This document shows positions 1 through 12,103 of a stretch of 64,000 nt of DNA, one piece after another; the first letter of the stretch is position 1, and every line of letters begins with the position of its first letter. The DNA comes from Chalara sp. BL73 (taxonomy: Eukaryota; Ascomycota; Leotiomycetes; Helotiales). Under the pieces are notes generated by a model. It saw only the letters and a list, made by a program, of their open reading frames with translations, was not told where the DNA came from and did not search any database. The stretch spans positions 1,116,001 through 1,180,000 of the forward strand of contig CAKJVC010000012.1 of the NCBI GenBank assembly GCA_918026815.1, read 5' to 3'. The translations under genes and the position numbers were made by a program.

Positions 1-75
1 CTATATTGAATCAAGCTATATTGAATCAAGCTATATTGAATCAAGCTATATTGAATCAAGCTATATTGAATCAAG
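1..75. repeat. 15-bp tandem repeat, 5 copies
   Basis: Five head-to-tail copies of the 15-bp unit CTATATTGAATCAAG run from the first base of the window, so the array may extend beyond it. The copies are identical. A single 14/15 match (CTATATTGAATTAAG) lies at 55801-55815. The unit is AT-rich and has no obvious coding or structural role. Confidence 0.95.
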
Positions 76-415
76 AAATCTGAACCAAATCTAGATTCTG
101 GGTCATACTGTATCGAATGATATGGTTCCGCGACAACAAATCTCATGTTCTTGAGTGTGCGGCTACGTCTGTGTAACTTCATTAGAGATGACGCTTGAAA
201 GTGGTCACTCATTTGGAGCATTGATAAAGCGGCAACAAGAGCAAGGCATGGTTGAGGAAAACATAAGATCACCTTGATCTCCTCTAAATATCCAACTCCC
301 ACCACCTGCACACCTCACGCAATTCTGCTGCTGTTTTATCCAGCTGTTTTTGCGCTCTCAACGTTCAAGCCTTGCGATAGGTCGCCCTCTCACGCCCTTA
401 GCTCTCGCCCTCACC
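76..415. other. Upstream region of the C2H2 gene
   Basis: This gene-free stretch lies between the tandem repeat and the zinc-finger gene. The last ~120 bases, before the ATG at 416, are pyrimidine-rich, as is common in fungal leaders. I see no clear TATA box or other recognisable element. Confidence 0.5.
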
Positions 416-1134
416 ATGGCGCAACGCATCAGCTTGCAGGATCTCCCTGACTTCAGCCAATTACCTGATTCCAGTATGGGATTTCAGGTGGCTGGAGCTG
501 GGTAAGTTTTTTTTTTTAACATGCTGATTGACGAAATAGGAAAATCAATTTCGGGGACTTGGGAGGTGGCTATGAACCAACCAATCCTTTCGCCTTGGAG
601 CCACTCGAATCTGCGCTCGATCCATTCGTAGTTCACACCGAATTTTGGGAAGATGCGAATCTGAGCGGGATCACAGATGGCGTTACCATGCATCTTCCTG
701 AAGGTCCTAACCAGCATAACATGAGTGTTATTAATGATATGCTCTGTCTGCCTCCGCCATATCAAACGGACCAGCAGGGCAATCAAGACACATCCGGCGC
801 CTTCAGCATGCATCTTCCTTACGTCCCATTTCCGCTAACCACGAACGGTATGACCGGCGGCTTGCCTGGCTCCCAAGTCTTCACTCAACACTCTATTAAT
901 CCGCAACCATTAAGAAGATCTATGTTCCAATGCAACAACTGTATGGCAACCTTCACTAGAGATGCTGACCGGATCCGTCATGAAAACACCAAGCATAGGA
1001 TGGTGCCGGGAGCTCATGTGTGTCCCGTCACCGCCTGCCCCAAGAGCCAGGGAGTCGGGTATTCTCGCCCTGACAAGCTCGAAGAGCACCTATGGAAGCA
1101 GCACGCTAACTTGGGTTACACCAAGCGCACTTGA
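416..1134 (+). CDS. C2H2 zinc-finger protein
   Basis: Two exons, 416-501 and 540-1134, are joined by a very short 38-bp GTAAGT...TAG intron and give 226 residues. The start at 416 sits in a good context (tcaccATGg), and the frame continues exactly across the junction. The C-terminal quarter carries two Cys2His2-like fingers. The first starts near Cys160 (C-x2-C ... H-x4-H, FQCNNC to HENTKH). The second is a looser C-x4-C ... H-x3-H (VCPVTAC to HLWKQH). The N-terminal ~155 residues are acidic and low in motifs, as in many fungal zinc-finger regulators. A nuclear DNA-binding role is inferred from the fingers alone, and I cannot name an orthologue. A 38-bp intron is near the lower limit for fungi, but without it there is no good start codon for the ORF. 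Confidence 0.75.
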
Positions 1135-3585
1135 TCCCTTGCCAAAGTGATGGCTTAACATCAAAGTTTCTTGCCTTTGCTTTTTCTGATTTCAAGATGT
1201 AGCCTGCTTTTTTCATTCTTGTGATGCTTTGTATTTCCTTTCTTCAACAGGTTTAAGGCAAGGCGGGAGAGACGCGACTGTAGTTTTTCTTACATGATAG
1301 GTACATGCCTCGCACGACACCCAATGTTAGGTTATAAAAGTCGAAGTTTTAGTAATGCAATGCAAATGATCGTACCACAATTTAATAGTGAGATTCGAAC
1401 TAAGGAGTTCATTGAAGTGATTAGTGATGATCTAGAGCACGGGACTCAATGACTGTCTCTGTCCTTAATTGACATCAAAACAGACTCCCACTTCTCCGAT
1501 CAAGTATGCATATGATTGTCGGACGCAGTACGCATCATGGAATAAAGATAACAGGTCATGTTGGAGAACTCAGGCAGCTCGGGTCTCCACCAAGAGCCAT
1601 CTAGCATTTGGTTTACTAGCGATTGCTTTCCAGATGAACCAACAATTGAATAACACGAATGGAAGACCCAAAGCCACAAATGGCCAAGGTGGCCAGTCAA
1701 TTGTCGGTAGACAAATGATATTCAATGGTTATTTTTCCTGCAAGATTAAACACGAGCACTGAACAATAGAGAGCTCTCCAATTTGCAGGAGTTTAGGTGA
1801 TGCAATGATAACGTGGATGGTCATATTGCTGAGCTGAGTACCGACGCCTCAGAGCACTTCAAAGAACACGAAATATAGCTACATTCCAATGACAGCAAAT
1901 GAGAACTTCACCGGGCAAGTCAGCCGTGAGCATTGACTTGGCAATCGATATTCCCTTGTGCAGTTGTCGGTGTGGCAGATTTGGAAGTCATGGCCAATTG
2001 CGGTTTCCAGGGTTCCAAGTTCAGCAGGTATGGAAGGTGCCGCGGTCCCCAAATGGGGAAATTACCAGGTTTCGTCTGGAAGCTGACGTTTCTTCATCAG
2101 CACCATTTTCCTGGGGAAGGGCGAGGCGTCAGATCAGATCCCGCTGTTGATCGAACACGTTGCGTTTCGGATTTCGACCTAGAGATTTGATCTCACGAAC
2201 GCGTTCATTTCTGACGGCTGGCACTACAATACAGTATTCATAACTTTTTGCAGTGGAACTAATAATCAAGGCATGTTGAGCTATATGTTATGCGCGTTAT
2301 AGTACCCAAGCATGGCCCGGGGATAAGGTGGAGGTTAGGTAAGCAGGGATCTGACTCGGGCAGGAAATGGAAGTCTCGACTCTGGCTTTTATTTTATTTT
2401 ATGGGACCATCTGCCTCAGGCGCCCAGGCCCTAGTGGGAACACTGGTTCGTCCCTTTTACTGTAGGCTGTCTTGGTTGATATGAGCGTCCTACGCATGAC
2501 AGATATTCAAGCTTGAACCCTTAAGCTTTGATTCTAATAACCCCATCAAACTGCTACTCCCTTGCCACGAACAGGTACATCCTGACCCTACCTCGTATTC
2601 AATATCAATGAGGTGATGGTAGTGGTGATGATGATGGTAATAGTTGAATATATGCTTTCGATACAGGAGAATCAAAATGCAGCCCAACTGCTCTACTGTG
2701 CTCTGTTTTGACTACCGCCGGGCTGATCCGAACTAACCGGTGTTTATCCACGCACAACCAGGCACGGGCAGAGGCAGAGGCACAGGCCACAGGCACCAAA
2801 TCGGTACCTGACTACTTACAGCCAATGACACAGCCACTTGACCCTGGTTTGAAGGCTTTTCCCCTGAGAAGATTTCTTCAGAGGAACCCGCTCGGCACAT
2901 GCAGCCAAGGAAACCATGGCCATGCATGGATCACCAAGAATTGCGTGGTCCAGATCATACCAACAACCACCAGAGCACACGTCAGACTGCTGCGGCGGCG
3001 GGATGCTGCCACGCGTAAAGTGGAAATAACAAGCTACCACGACGCTGAATGGCTGTATGCTTGGATACATACGGGACTATTGTGATCACAGCTTCCTTCC
3101 CAAGGCTTTGGCGCATCTAGAAAGGAAGGATACGGGGCAGAAAACTCTGCTACTCTTGCGTGTTCTCAGGGACCACATACCAAGGTTCTTCATTGACAAG
3201 GCTCTTGGTACAGTACAGGAACACTGAGATGCAGGCTGCAAGCTTATGTGTATGCATGTAGAGGTGAAAGTCTCGCAGTAGCCACCCAGTCGGAGGAGGA
3301 TATTGAGACGTAGAATAGTACATTAGCTTACACTGGCCTTACCACGGGCACCTAATAACAAGGAGGAGGACGAGTCGCTGAACTAGACTTGTATGGGCAC
3401 ACCCTGTCTAGCATCCTATCAGCATGTTCCAAATGTTTAGTTTCTAGGTGTTTGGCCATTTGCTCCCGTACGATACTGGTTTGTCTGCACTACCCCGGTC
3501 CTCATACACCTACAAATCTCGTAACCTTCTCCCCCCCATCGCACCCCCTCCCAATCTTATTAAACGTAACGAAGACGACGACCAA

Positions 3586-3620
<35 letters not shown>

Positions 3621-4065
3621 ACGACTGACACGAGTCTTGACGACTACAACAACGCTCCTTCCCCGGCGGACGATCCTTAAAAATAGAAAGTACGAAATAG
3701 CTGTCTCGCTTGTTTCTGATACTTGGATAACTTCTGTCTACTTCCTCACGCTCCTTCAAACATATTCGGCCACTTGAAGAACCAAAGAAGCTGCTCTTGC
3801 ACTACCATCCCCGCGTCTGTGACTGCGTTCACCGTTACATTCCTTCACCCTCGGCCATTCTTCGTCGGGCCGTTTTTTTAGCCTGCTACGACAAATTCAG
3901 AAAGAGGTAAGCAAAGCGCGCATTCCTGTGATTGTCCTGGCTGGCGCAAGAGGTGAACCGTTGCCAAGCGAAGTCAAGACATGCGAAAGATGCTTTCTAG
4001 GTTGTGAGGTTTAGTTGCCAGCCTCACGCGCTTGCGGTCTCTTCAATACACTGTCTTTACATGCA
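1135..4065. other. Intergenic region, ~2.9 kb
   Basis: I found no convincing gene here on either strand. The open stretches are short (under ~125 codons), lack recognisable domains and have no supporting splice signals. The region includes a (GAT)-type simple tract near 2610-2640 and the ACCACG hexamer array at 3571-3624. The last few hundred bases are probably the promoter and leader of the GH17 gene. Confidence 0.5.
3571..3624. repeat. Hexanucleotide microsatellite (ACCACG)n
   Basis: A run of GACGACC/ACCACG hexamers with a few variant units lies about 550 bp upstream of the GH17 start codon. It would encode repeated Asp-His or Thr-Thr depending on frame, and that creates spurious open frames here. 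It is best read as a simple repeat in the distal promoter. Confidence 0.85.
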
Positions 4066-4071
4066 TATAAA
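4066..4071 (+). promoter_or_regulatory. Possible TATA box of the GH17 gene
   Basis: TATAAA lies 110 bp upstream of the ATG at 4176 and is followed by a CT-rich stretch. The spacing suits a fungal core promoter with a leader of ~50-80 nt. This is inferred from motif and position only. Confidence 0.4.
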
Positions 4072-4175
4072 CTAGTCTTTCATTTACCACCGACCTATGC
4101 TAACATCTATGTGCTGGACACAGGCCAAACACTCTCTTATCAAAGATCCTTGTATCTCGACTACGAATCTTCAAT

Positions 4176-5550
4176 ATGAAGTTCACTTCGCTTGCTATCA
4201 GCGCTGCCGCCTTTTCCTCGTGTGTTGCTGCGCAACCTCATCGTGCTCATCGTGAGTGCCTACTTTGGTGTACTTGCTCAAAAAGCTAACTGAGATGGAA
4301 TAGGAGTTCGCCATGTCCACCCAGACAAGCATGAAAAGCGAGATGTCGTTGTCGAGACTATCGTTGATACCGTCTATGCCGAGGCTACTGGTGTCGAAGT
4401 TGTTGTATTTGTGAACCAAGATGGAGTTCCAGTTAGCACAATGACAGAAGGTTTACTTGAAAGTGTCAAGCTCTGGAGTACCGCCTTCGGCGCCCGACCA
4501 CAATCCACAGCTGTACCAAAGCCCGAATCGACATATGTCTCGCCAGATGTCATCGCCTCCACTCAAGCACCAGCTGTTGAGAATGTTCAGGTCGCTCCAA
4601 GCTCTGCCGCCAGTGTTGTCCCCTCTTCCACTCCAGTTGTCGAAGTCGCTGCCTCCGTGGCCACTACTCCCCAGGTTCAGGTTGAGGTTGCTGCTGCAAG
4701 CTCTGCCGCACAAGCCAGTGCTGCTTCATCATCATCTTCCTCGTCTTCCAGCTCTGGCAACGGCTTTGGCTTCTCCTACTCTCCATACCTCGCCAACGGG
4801 AACTGCAAATCACAAGCTGAGGTGGATAGTGACTTTGCCACGATCGGAGATGGATACTCACTTGTACGAATATATGGTGTTGACTGCAACCAAACCGCTA
4901 CGGTTCTCTCGGCTGCCAAGGCTAAGGGCTTGAAGCTTTTTGCCGGTATCTACGACATCACCGATCTTACCGGAGCAGTTGAAACGATTGTTGCTGCTGC
5001 GAATGGCGATTGGAGCTCATTCGATACCGTAAGTGTTGGCAATGAAATTGTCAATGGTGGTGGATCAGCTGCTACCGTGATTGCCGCTATCGGAACTGTT
5101 CGTACTCTTCTGACGGCCGCTGGATATACCGGAAAAGTTGGAACAGTAGACACACTGGTTGCAGCTCGCGCGAATCCAGGACTTTGTGATGCATCAGATG
5201 TGTGCACCGTCAACTGCCACCCATTCTTCGATGGCAATGTTGCTGCAGACGGAGCAGGTGACTTCCTCGAGACCCAAATCCCTACCCTCCGCGCCGTGCT
5301 TTCCGACCAAAGCCAGGAAATTGTCATTACTGAGACTGGATGGCCATGGAAAGGCGACACGAACGGTCTCGCAGTCCCGTCCACCGCCAACCAAGAGGCT
5401 GCCATTTTATCGATCAGGAGCAAGTTCGCATCCAGCCCTTCAAGCGTCATCCTCTTCACTGTTTTCAACGACTTGTGGAAGACTAACAACGCCGCGCAAT
5501 TCAACGCGGAGCAATACTGGGGCTTCCTTGGTTATGCACCATCTGGATAA
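4176..5550 (+). CDS. Secreted GH17 beta-1,3-glucanase (SCW4/SCW10-like)
   Basis: Exons 4176-4251 and 4304-5550, with a 52-bp intron, encode 440 residues. The N-terminus is a classic signal peptide (MKFTSLAISAAAFSSCVAAQ). It is followed by a Lys-Arg site (HEKR) suited to Kex2-type processing, a Ser/Ala/Val-rich linker and a run of about ten serines just before the catalytic domain. The glycoside hydrolase family 17 domain starts near FGFSYSPYLANGNC. Both expected catalytic glutamates are present: the acid/base in VSVGNEIVNGG (Glu273) and the nucleophile in ITETGWPWKG (Glu369). In this family the enzymes act on beta-1,3-glucan in the wall as glucanase or transglycosylase. No C-terminal GPI signal is seen, so it is probably soluble or wall-bound. 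The architecture (signal, KR, Ser-rich linker, GH17) matches the yeast SCW4/SCW10/MP65 group. Confidence 0.92.
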
Positions 5551-5725
5551 ATACCGCATCAATGACGGCCAAGTCGAACTCTATCAACCTTATTCAGATA
5601 CATACGCTTTTCCAGATCAAGTAGCAATACTGAAAGGCTCAAGAGTACATAGTTTGACATACTTGATCTCTTCTAGCTCTTCCACTACTTTGCATCTTCA
5701 TTCAATTTCTTATCATTGCACATAT

Positions 5726-5733
5726 TGTAGATA
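5726..5733 (+). promoter_or_regulatory. PUF-type RNA motif TGTAGATA
   Basis: This matches the UGUANAUA core bound by Pumilio/PUF proteins. It lies 176 nt past the GH17 stop codon, on the sense strand, where a 3' UTR would be. Function is inferred from motif and place. Confidence 0.4.
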
Positions 5734-6034
5734 TCACTCTGGTCGATTTGACGAAAGACGATAAATCTTTATGAGGTCAACGGGACGGCTGGTTCGTGCT
5801 CTTTCCTTTCATTATCACTTGCCATCAGGCGTATTGGGGGGTGGCTGGAAAATTAGATTGGGGTTTGGGTAGACATCTTTGATTGATCAACTCATGTGAA
5901 CGAGAATGGGATGGCAAGTGGCGGATGCTTGAGCGGGAGGCTTTTCCCCAATAGATGCCATGGTAGCAAGCACGTCGGTAAACTCTTCTACCATTTCCTA
6001 ACATTCATAAGGGGTGGACATTTATGGAGGCTTT

Positions 6035-6105
6035 CTTGTACATACTTTCAATCAAGGTCGTTGATCTCCAATCGCGGAGCATGCTAAGGGCCTTTCTTGT
6101 ACATA
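6035..6105 (+). promoter_or_regulatory. Two PUF-type motifs CTTGTACATA in a short duplicated segment
   Basis: CTTGTACATA occurs at 6035-6044 and again at 6096-6105. Both are embedded in a similar context (CTTTCTTGTACATA followed by ATCAAG), which suggests a small local duplication. The decamer fits the CNUGUANAUA form described for yeast Puf3. If the GH17 3' UTR is about 560 nt or longer, both would be in its transcript. Confidence 0.4.
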
Positions 6106-6754
6106 TTTTATCAAGCCTAGAGCTTGTATTTAAGTAAAATTGATGATTATGAAGCGTACATCGTGTCTTTGTTATTGAGAAGGAAGCTCGCGAGTAATTT
6201 CATTTCGCCTGTAGAATAGGTATATGTAATCAGCGGGTTACGACGACTAGAAATGGATTACTCTTAGGCGCACTTTGTATATTAGGGTTGGCTCTGGACA
6301 GTGTAACATGAAGTATGGAACGAATTTTGGGAATGGTGTATGCTTGGTGTGGTGAGTGGCACCTCGGGGACGGGGCATGCATGTGCTTTGTTATAAAGAA
6401 GTACCTAGCGAAATGCTAGGCGCGCGATGCAGAAACCGTACTTGCAGCAGCGGGGATCAAAATAGCACCGATACTGGGATTTCATGATTTGTATTAGATA
6501 TTCATAGGCAACGTCTATGACTGATCGAAGTTTTGTGATCTTCTAGGGGTGGCGGGTGGTAACCAACGGCCCGAGTATCCAAGAGCTATGCGGGATTGCT
6601 GTGCTTGCATTCTACTGCGTGGCTCAGTGACATATTTCTTTTATGGTGGCGGTTATGTGTGGTAGAAGCGACGCTTTTTTGCAGAGCACTTCCTCCATAT
6701 TGGATAACCCTCCCTAAGGCTTTTGCTCTATTCGTCGCTCTAGGCTTCCATCCC

Positions 6755-7823
6755 CTAAGAACTAGCAGTCTTCACCTCCTGCATATCATAGTGCCCGGTC
6801 TGACTAGCATGCGTTTGGGCTTGCGCTTGTCCATATATCACCGCATGGCAGATCTGGCACTGGATCGCCATGCCTGCCGTGTCCGTGTAGTAATTCTTCC
6901 CCTGCAGAACCTGGCAAAGATCTAATGCCTTTACAAGTATCGCATCGTCATCCCCGGGCCATATCCGGAGGTCAAGCTCAGGTGGATTGTTGGCTTTGGT
7001 GTGCGGTGGCTCGCTCGGCGACTGAACGATGGTATCGTAGTGAATACCACTATAAACAAGAATACAGCGGTTCGTGGCTCCTTCGTTGAAGCGGTCTACC
7101 CGCAGGGACTTGACATCAATGCTGCAGATCTCAATATCGAAGTGCGAAGAGAGGATCCCCATCTCGATGGCACCGCCCCATGCATCCGGTGTTTGTATCC
7201 AGCGGCAGTAGTCGTCTGGATCTTGTTCGAGAACGACCTTGGTGTATATCTCGGGTTGCGACTGGATCATGCCTGCGACGAGGGCGCGCAGCTCCGGCAT
7301 GGAGGCGTCGTCACCTGTTGGTAGAGCCGCCGCAGCAAAAGCACGGAAGAGGCAGGAGTTGTCGTCTGGCATTACACGCAGGACTGATACTTATTAAGAG
7401 GTAGGCCTGTCTCGGGATGAAAAGCTTACCAACTGTAGCGCCACGCTCTGGGAACGGTATTTCAGGCACATCGGCCTTCATTTTCTCCTTCTTTAAGGAT
7501 ATCAGCTTACGATCAGACGAGGCTGGTGACTGATTCTCTTTTGGTGTGCTGCTTGCAGATTGGCTGGTTATCGGTGGAGTATCGGCCTTGGGGTCATCTT
7601 TAGCAGATATTGTTAGCTGTTCTCCGTCCAACTTCACCTCTAGATCTTTTATTAGATGTGCTGTTTGGCTGAGATCAAGAGGTTTCGGTGGGTAGCCGTA
7701 TTTGACATCGAAGGAAGGAAGAGACGTTTTCTCGGTTATTTGTTTAAGGAGGTCTGCGACTATTGCATCGTCTGCCAGTGTGACTGTGGATGCGCCATTA
7801 GGACCTCGTAATCTGGCCCGCAT
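6755..7823 (-). CDS. OTU1: OTU1/YOD1-type deubiquitinase
   Basis: Exons 7823-7430 and 7383-6755, with a 46-bp intron, encode 340 residues. The order is the standard OTU1 layout. An N-terminal UBX-like beta-grasp domain (residues ~1-80, starting MRARLRGPNG) comes first. A charged linker follows, then an OTU cysteine-protease domain with its catalytic loop at PDDNSCLF (Asp139, Cys142) and catalytic histidine in SGIHYDTI (His246). The protein ends with a C2H2 finger (CQIC ... H ... H). In yeast and animals OTU1 works with Cdc48/p97, which the UBX-like domain binds, to trim ubiquitin chains in ER-associated degradation and related pathways. The gene is head-to-head with the RSC subunit gene, 353 bp away. 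Confidence 0.93.
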
Positions 7824-8176
7824 CGTGAGGTTATATCCTCAAGGCTCTGTTTTTAGAAAGAATGAAATAATCGTGGTTCTGGTGGAGTTGCTAGGTCGAT
7901 GGACTAGATGAGTCCAAGATAGTTTGTTTTAGGGCAACATATCTCTTAAAGGACTAAATTAGTGAGTCCCCTTGTCTTTGCTCTATGAAGTGGCATAACA
8001 ATGCATTAATGTTCGACTGCGAGTGTAGTGACGTTTGTAGTGGCAAGGGGAGAGTGGGACTCCTTGGCCTCGCAGGATCAAAAGTGGGCCATCTTGGCGA
8101 ACTAGAATCTCAACGCGCCTCGCATTTCGCGACAAACACAATTCATCGAAGCTCCAGGTTCAAGCGCAGCGACAAA
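7824..8176. promoter_or_regulatory. Shared divergent promoter, OTU1 / RSC subunit
   Basis: The 353 bp between two start codons facing away from each other must hold both promoters. I see no clear TATA box. An upstream in-frame ATG at 7985 exists on the plus strand, but the family start at 8177 is preferred. Confidence 0.55.
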
Positions 8177-11137
8177 ATGTCAGAGCCAGAGCCAGACTCG
8201 ATTATCTCAATAGCTCCAGTGGAGTCTATAGTCGCAGAGGCGTCACCAGAAGCCGAGACTGTGAAAGCTGAAGCGGAAGCTGGCGAAGCAGAAGAAGACA
8301 CAACTGTTGCTACTCCTGCGCCATCCAATGCGAATCGATTATCAAAGGCAGAAAACAAGACTATCACTGGGATATTGGAACGTTTGACTCTATATAAGGA
8401 TGGAGAGTATGTACTCTTGGCGATGGGTCTCAGCTATTTACTAATGGGAACAGGGACAACGAAATCATGGACAGTTTCCAGCGTCTTGTATCTAGGAAGT
8501 CGCTACCTGATTACTTTGAAGTGATCAAGGAGCCAGTTGCGTTTAGTACCATTAGAGTACGTATAGATTAATTGTATGAAAATGCACGTTTGCTGAAAAT
8601 TAATAGGCAAAAGTAATCAAGAAACAATACAAGAATTTCAGAGAATTTGTGAAGGATATGGCGCAAATCGCGCATAATGCGCAAGTATACAATCGGCCAT
8701 CGTCCCAGATTTTCCAGGATGCGGATACCCTACGATCGTTGTTTAAGGCAGAGCTACAGAAACTATTAGATGCGAAGTTCATCGAGCCGGATGTTGCTGA
8801 ATTGCCATATCTAGGAGAGCTGCCTGATTTTGAAGATTCGCCTATTCCCGATCCACAAGAGGAGGAGGAGGAAGCGGAGGCCGACGACGACGAGGATGAA
8901 GAGGATGAAGATGAGGAAGATGATGTTACGGACGATGACCGCCCACGGAAGAAGAGAGGCGCAAGGGGCCGTCGCGCCTCTGGGACAGTCCGCAAACCAG
9001 ACATCAGCGAAAAAGAAGATCCAGATGCCATGAAGAAGCGTGGCCGGCCTCCCAAGGTCATGACACCGATGGAGTCTCGCATCAACAACATTTTGAAAGG
9101 GTTAAGAAAGTCGAAGAACGGATCAGAACTCTTGATTTTGCCTTTCGAGAGACTTCCAGACAAAGCGGCAATGCCAGAATATTATCAAGAGATCAAGAAC
9201 CCAATTGCCATGGACCTGATCAAGAAGAAGGCAAAGAGGAAGAAGTATCAATCGGTCGATCAGGTTGTGAAAGATCTGGAGCTTTTATTTGACAATGCTA
9301 AAAGCTATAACCTACCCACGAGTGATATTTACAAAGCTGCGGATCAATTACTGAAAGAGGCGCATGAGCTCTCTGAGCAAGAGAAGAAGAAACCAGACAG
9401 CGACTTTGTTGATGAAGATGGCAAACTTCCTGTCAAAGAAATCTTATACAACGGCGAATTGTGGAAAGTTGGCGATTGGGTCCATATCTCCAACTTGAAC
9501 GATGTCACTAAACCCATCGTTGCCCAGATATACCGTACCTGGCAAGATTCCGAAGGGCAAAAGTGGATCAATGCATGTTGGTATTATCGCCCTGAGCAGA
9601 CTGTTCATCGTTACGAGAAACACTTTTTCGATAACGAGGTCGTGAAGACTGGTCAATATCGAGATCATAAAATCGAGGAAGTCACAGATAGATGCTTCGT
9701 CATGTTCTTTACTCGATACAACAAAGGCCGTCCTCGTGGGCTACCAAGTGACAAGGAAGTTTATGTCTGCGAGGCGCGATATAACGAGGAAAAGTTTAAA
9801 CTGAACAAAATCAAGACATGGGCTAGCTGCGTACCAGATGAAGTCAGAGATAAGGACTATGAAATGGATCTTTTTGAAGTTCCACGCAAGATGAAGAAGT
9901 ATCCAAGCCCTATCAAACACTTGCTGCGAGAAGACGCGAAAGAGGATGATCCGCTGCCAAAGCCAACCTGGGGAGCAGCAAATGCACCACCTATTGTTGG
10001 GGCTGTTCACAAGCGGCCCCGAGAAGGAAATGTGAGTGAATACTATACCGTCTCTTTCTGGTGGCTCGTTTAGGGAATCCATGCATTCCATTTTTATTTC
10101 CTTCAGAGTACTGACATCCTTAGGAATCCCCACCCCCAGAACCGACCCCTCCTCCACCTGAGCGACAACCTACTCCGGTAATTCAGCCAACTCCAACGCC
10201 ACGACCTTATAACGAAGCAGGGGGCGACATTTTGATGTCCGGAATGTCAAACCGCGCTTCAGTTCCTCTTCCCTCGCCTTCCTCAAATCAGGGTTCCAGT
10301 AACAATCACTACGGCCAGCAATATGCAGCAAGACCGTCCGCTTCGCCAGCGCCAAATCTCCACACCCAAACTTCTTACGGGTCGCAAACCTCCAATATGC
10401 ATTCGTCAACGACACAAAACTCGCATTACGCTTCGTCACAAAACCAGCAAGGTTATTCACAGAACTACTCTGTATCTACACCTGTCTCTAACAATATACC
10501 CAATTACAACTATCAACAACACTCCCATACCGCTCCTCGTCCCGTAGCTCAATCATCAGGCTCACACAGTAGCGGTATTAACGTCTACAATCCTCCTCGC
10601 CAGGTAGAGGTTTACACGCTCTCTGATCAAGCCAACGCCTCCATCCCTCCTGATATCCGCGATCAATTCCACCGTGATGAGTACGGAAGGGTGATGTTCT
10701 ACACGGCGCCACCACTTGCCACCAATCCTATTCCAGAAGAGCAGCAAACACTTGGTCACAGCTTGCGTTATCTAGCCGACAAAGCCCGAAATAAGGAAGA
10801 AGATGAGAAGAAACGCAAAGCACGAGTCATTGAGCTTGAAACGGAAGCATCTGAGCGGTTGAAGCGCCTCAAGTCAGATACCGAAAGCAAGAAATTATCG
10901 ATTCTAGAGCAGAAAGTGGATGCATTGGGAGAATGGTGCATCAACATGGACAATGGGACGGATGAGATATACAAGCAGATGTATGGCAACGACTGGAAGG
11001 ACATACGAGACTTGGATAAGGCTAATCTGGTGGAGAAGCAATTGACTGCTTCCAAGAGGCAGAGAGAGGTCGAGAAGTATCAGAGAGAGCGTAAGGCAAG
11101 GAAGGATGTTCCCATCACAGGTTTCAAATGGGTCTAA
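8177..11137 (+). CDS. RSC chromatin-remodelling subunit Rsc1/Rsc2-like (two bromodomains, AT hook, BAH)
   Basis: Exons 8177-8406, 8454-8556, 8607-10031 and 10124-11137 give 923 residues. Bromodomain 1 (~58-165) is assembled across the first three exons, which supports the splicing. An acidic Glu/Asp block and an AT hook (KKRGRPPK, ~250) follow. Bromodomain 2 (~266-365) contains the acetyl-lysine pocket segment around NAKSYNLP. The BAH domain (~389-515) begins near YNGELWKVGDWVHI. The C-terminal third is Gln/Asn/Ser-rich and then turns into a conserved charged tail. Rsc1 and Rsc2 have this order in yeast, where they help the RSC complex bind acetylated nucleosomes and slide or evict them. Filamentous fungi usually have one such gene. 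The start at 8177 is favoured over the in-frame 7985 because the acidic MSEPEP N-terminus looks natural. Confidence 0.92.
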
Positions 11138-12103
11138 TCTATTGAGATTCTCATACTGAGGAGTTATGACATGAGATAAATCTTGCAAGGTCAAGAGTAA
11201 TTTGTACAACAATAAAAAACGATGGCGTTGTAGGGATAAAGGAGCTGGGGGTTCGTTGGTACCTGCGGTTGCCATATTGAAATCTGATTTTATGCCCGCT
11301 CTGTTTATATTTCAAATTGCTTGCCTTTTTCCACAGTGCTCCTCCTTGACAATTAGCAGCCTCCCAGCTGAACGAGATGAGTCTTCTTGGTCTAGAGATA
11401 CCAACGCATTGGATTGCTTGCCCTCTAAAACAGAATAGTATCACCTGTTTCTCGCAGATTTTGCGGCGTAGAAGTCCAACAACCGCAGTGGGCATCATTG
11501 ATGAAGCTGTCGGTCTATGCCTTATCTATATTATCACAAATGGCGTTGTGGCCCTGGCATAGGCTGTGTGCCTCTTTTAGCCAGCCATGCCATGGCTTCG
11601 AGGGGACAGGGCCGCATGTATAAATTCACGATGTAGAACCCAAGCCTTGATCTGCATTCGGGATTCTTTTCTACGGTGCTGTTCGAGTATCGTAGCCGCG
11701 GTGGTGAGCATAATGATGGAAAGATGCACGGTTTATGCTAGTCTCGGGGTAGATCCCAATGGGAGCTTGTTAAGAAGGTATCGTGTTAAGCAGGTCGCTT
11801 TGCTAATGAGTGAATGTGACCACGTGATTGAGGATGTTAGCATCGAGCTGGTTTTGAACCCAGCATAGGACTATATTTGGAGGGTGAAGGTATTTGATAA
11901 ATGCATACAATAAACCTCATATTTCTTTTAACTTATGAAGCTCTAGATGTCAATATTATGTATCAAATACGAAGAGACCATCTTTGTTACGGCCAGAGAG
12001 CTTTCGGCCTTGCCAAGCCTCGCACTAAGCGAGCAAACTGAAGATCTCATTTGCTAATTTGGACCTCTACTCTCTTTTCAAGACAACAACGTACAATTAG
12101 AGG
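11138..12103. other. Intergenic region, ~1 kb
   Basis: This is the 3' region of the RSC subunit gene (an AATAAA lies about 70 bp after the stop) and the upstream region of the TAN1-like gene. I see no gene or repeat. Confidence 0.5.

Larger units (their letters stand above)
5551..6754. other. Intergenic region between GH17 and OTU1 genes (convergent)
   Basis: This space holds the 3' untranslated regions of two converging genes. Three UGUANAUA-type motifs on the plus strand (5726, 6037, 6098) are listed separately. No gene is seen. Confidence 0.6.

Noticed and set aside
1383..1405. B-box-like GATTCGAACT
   Set aside because: There is no matching A box or stem structure at tRNA spacing.
8600..9163. 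187-codon minus-strand frame rich in serine
   Set aside because: It is the antisense shadow of the acidic stretch in the RSC subunit gene.
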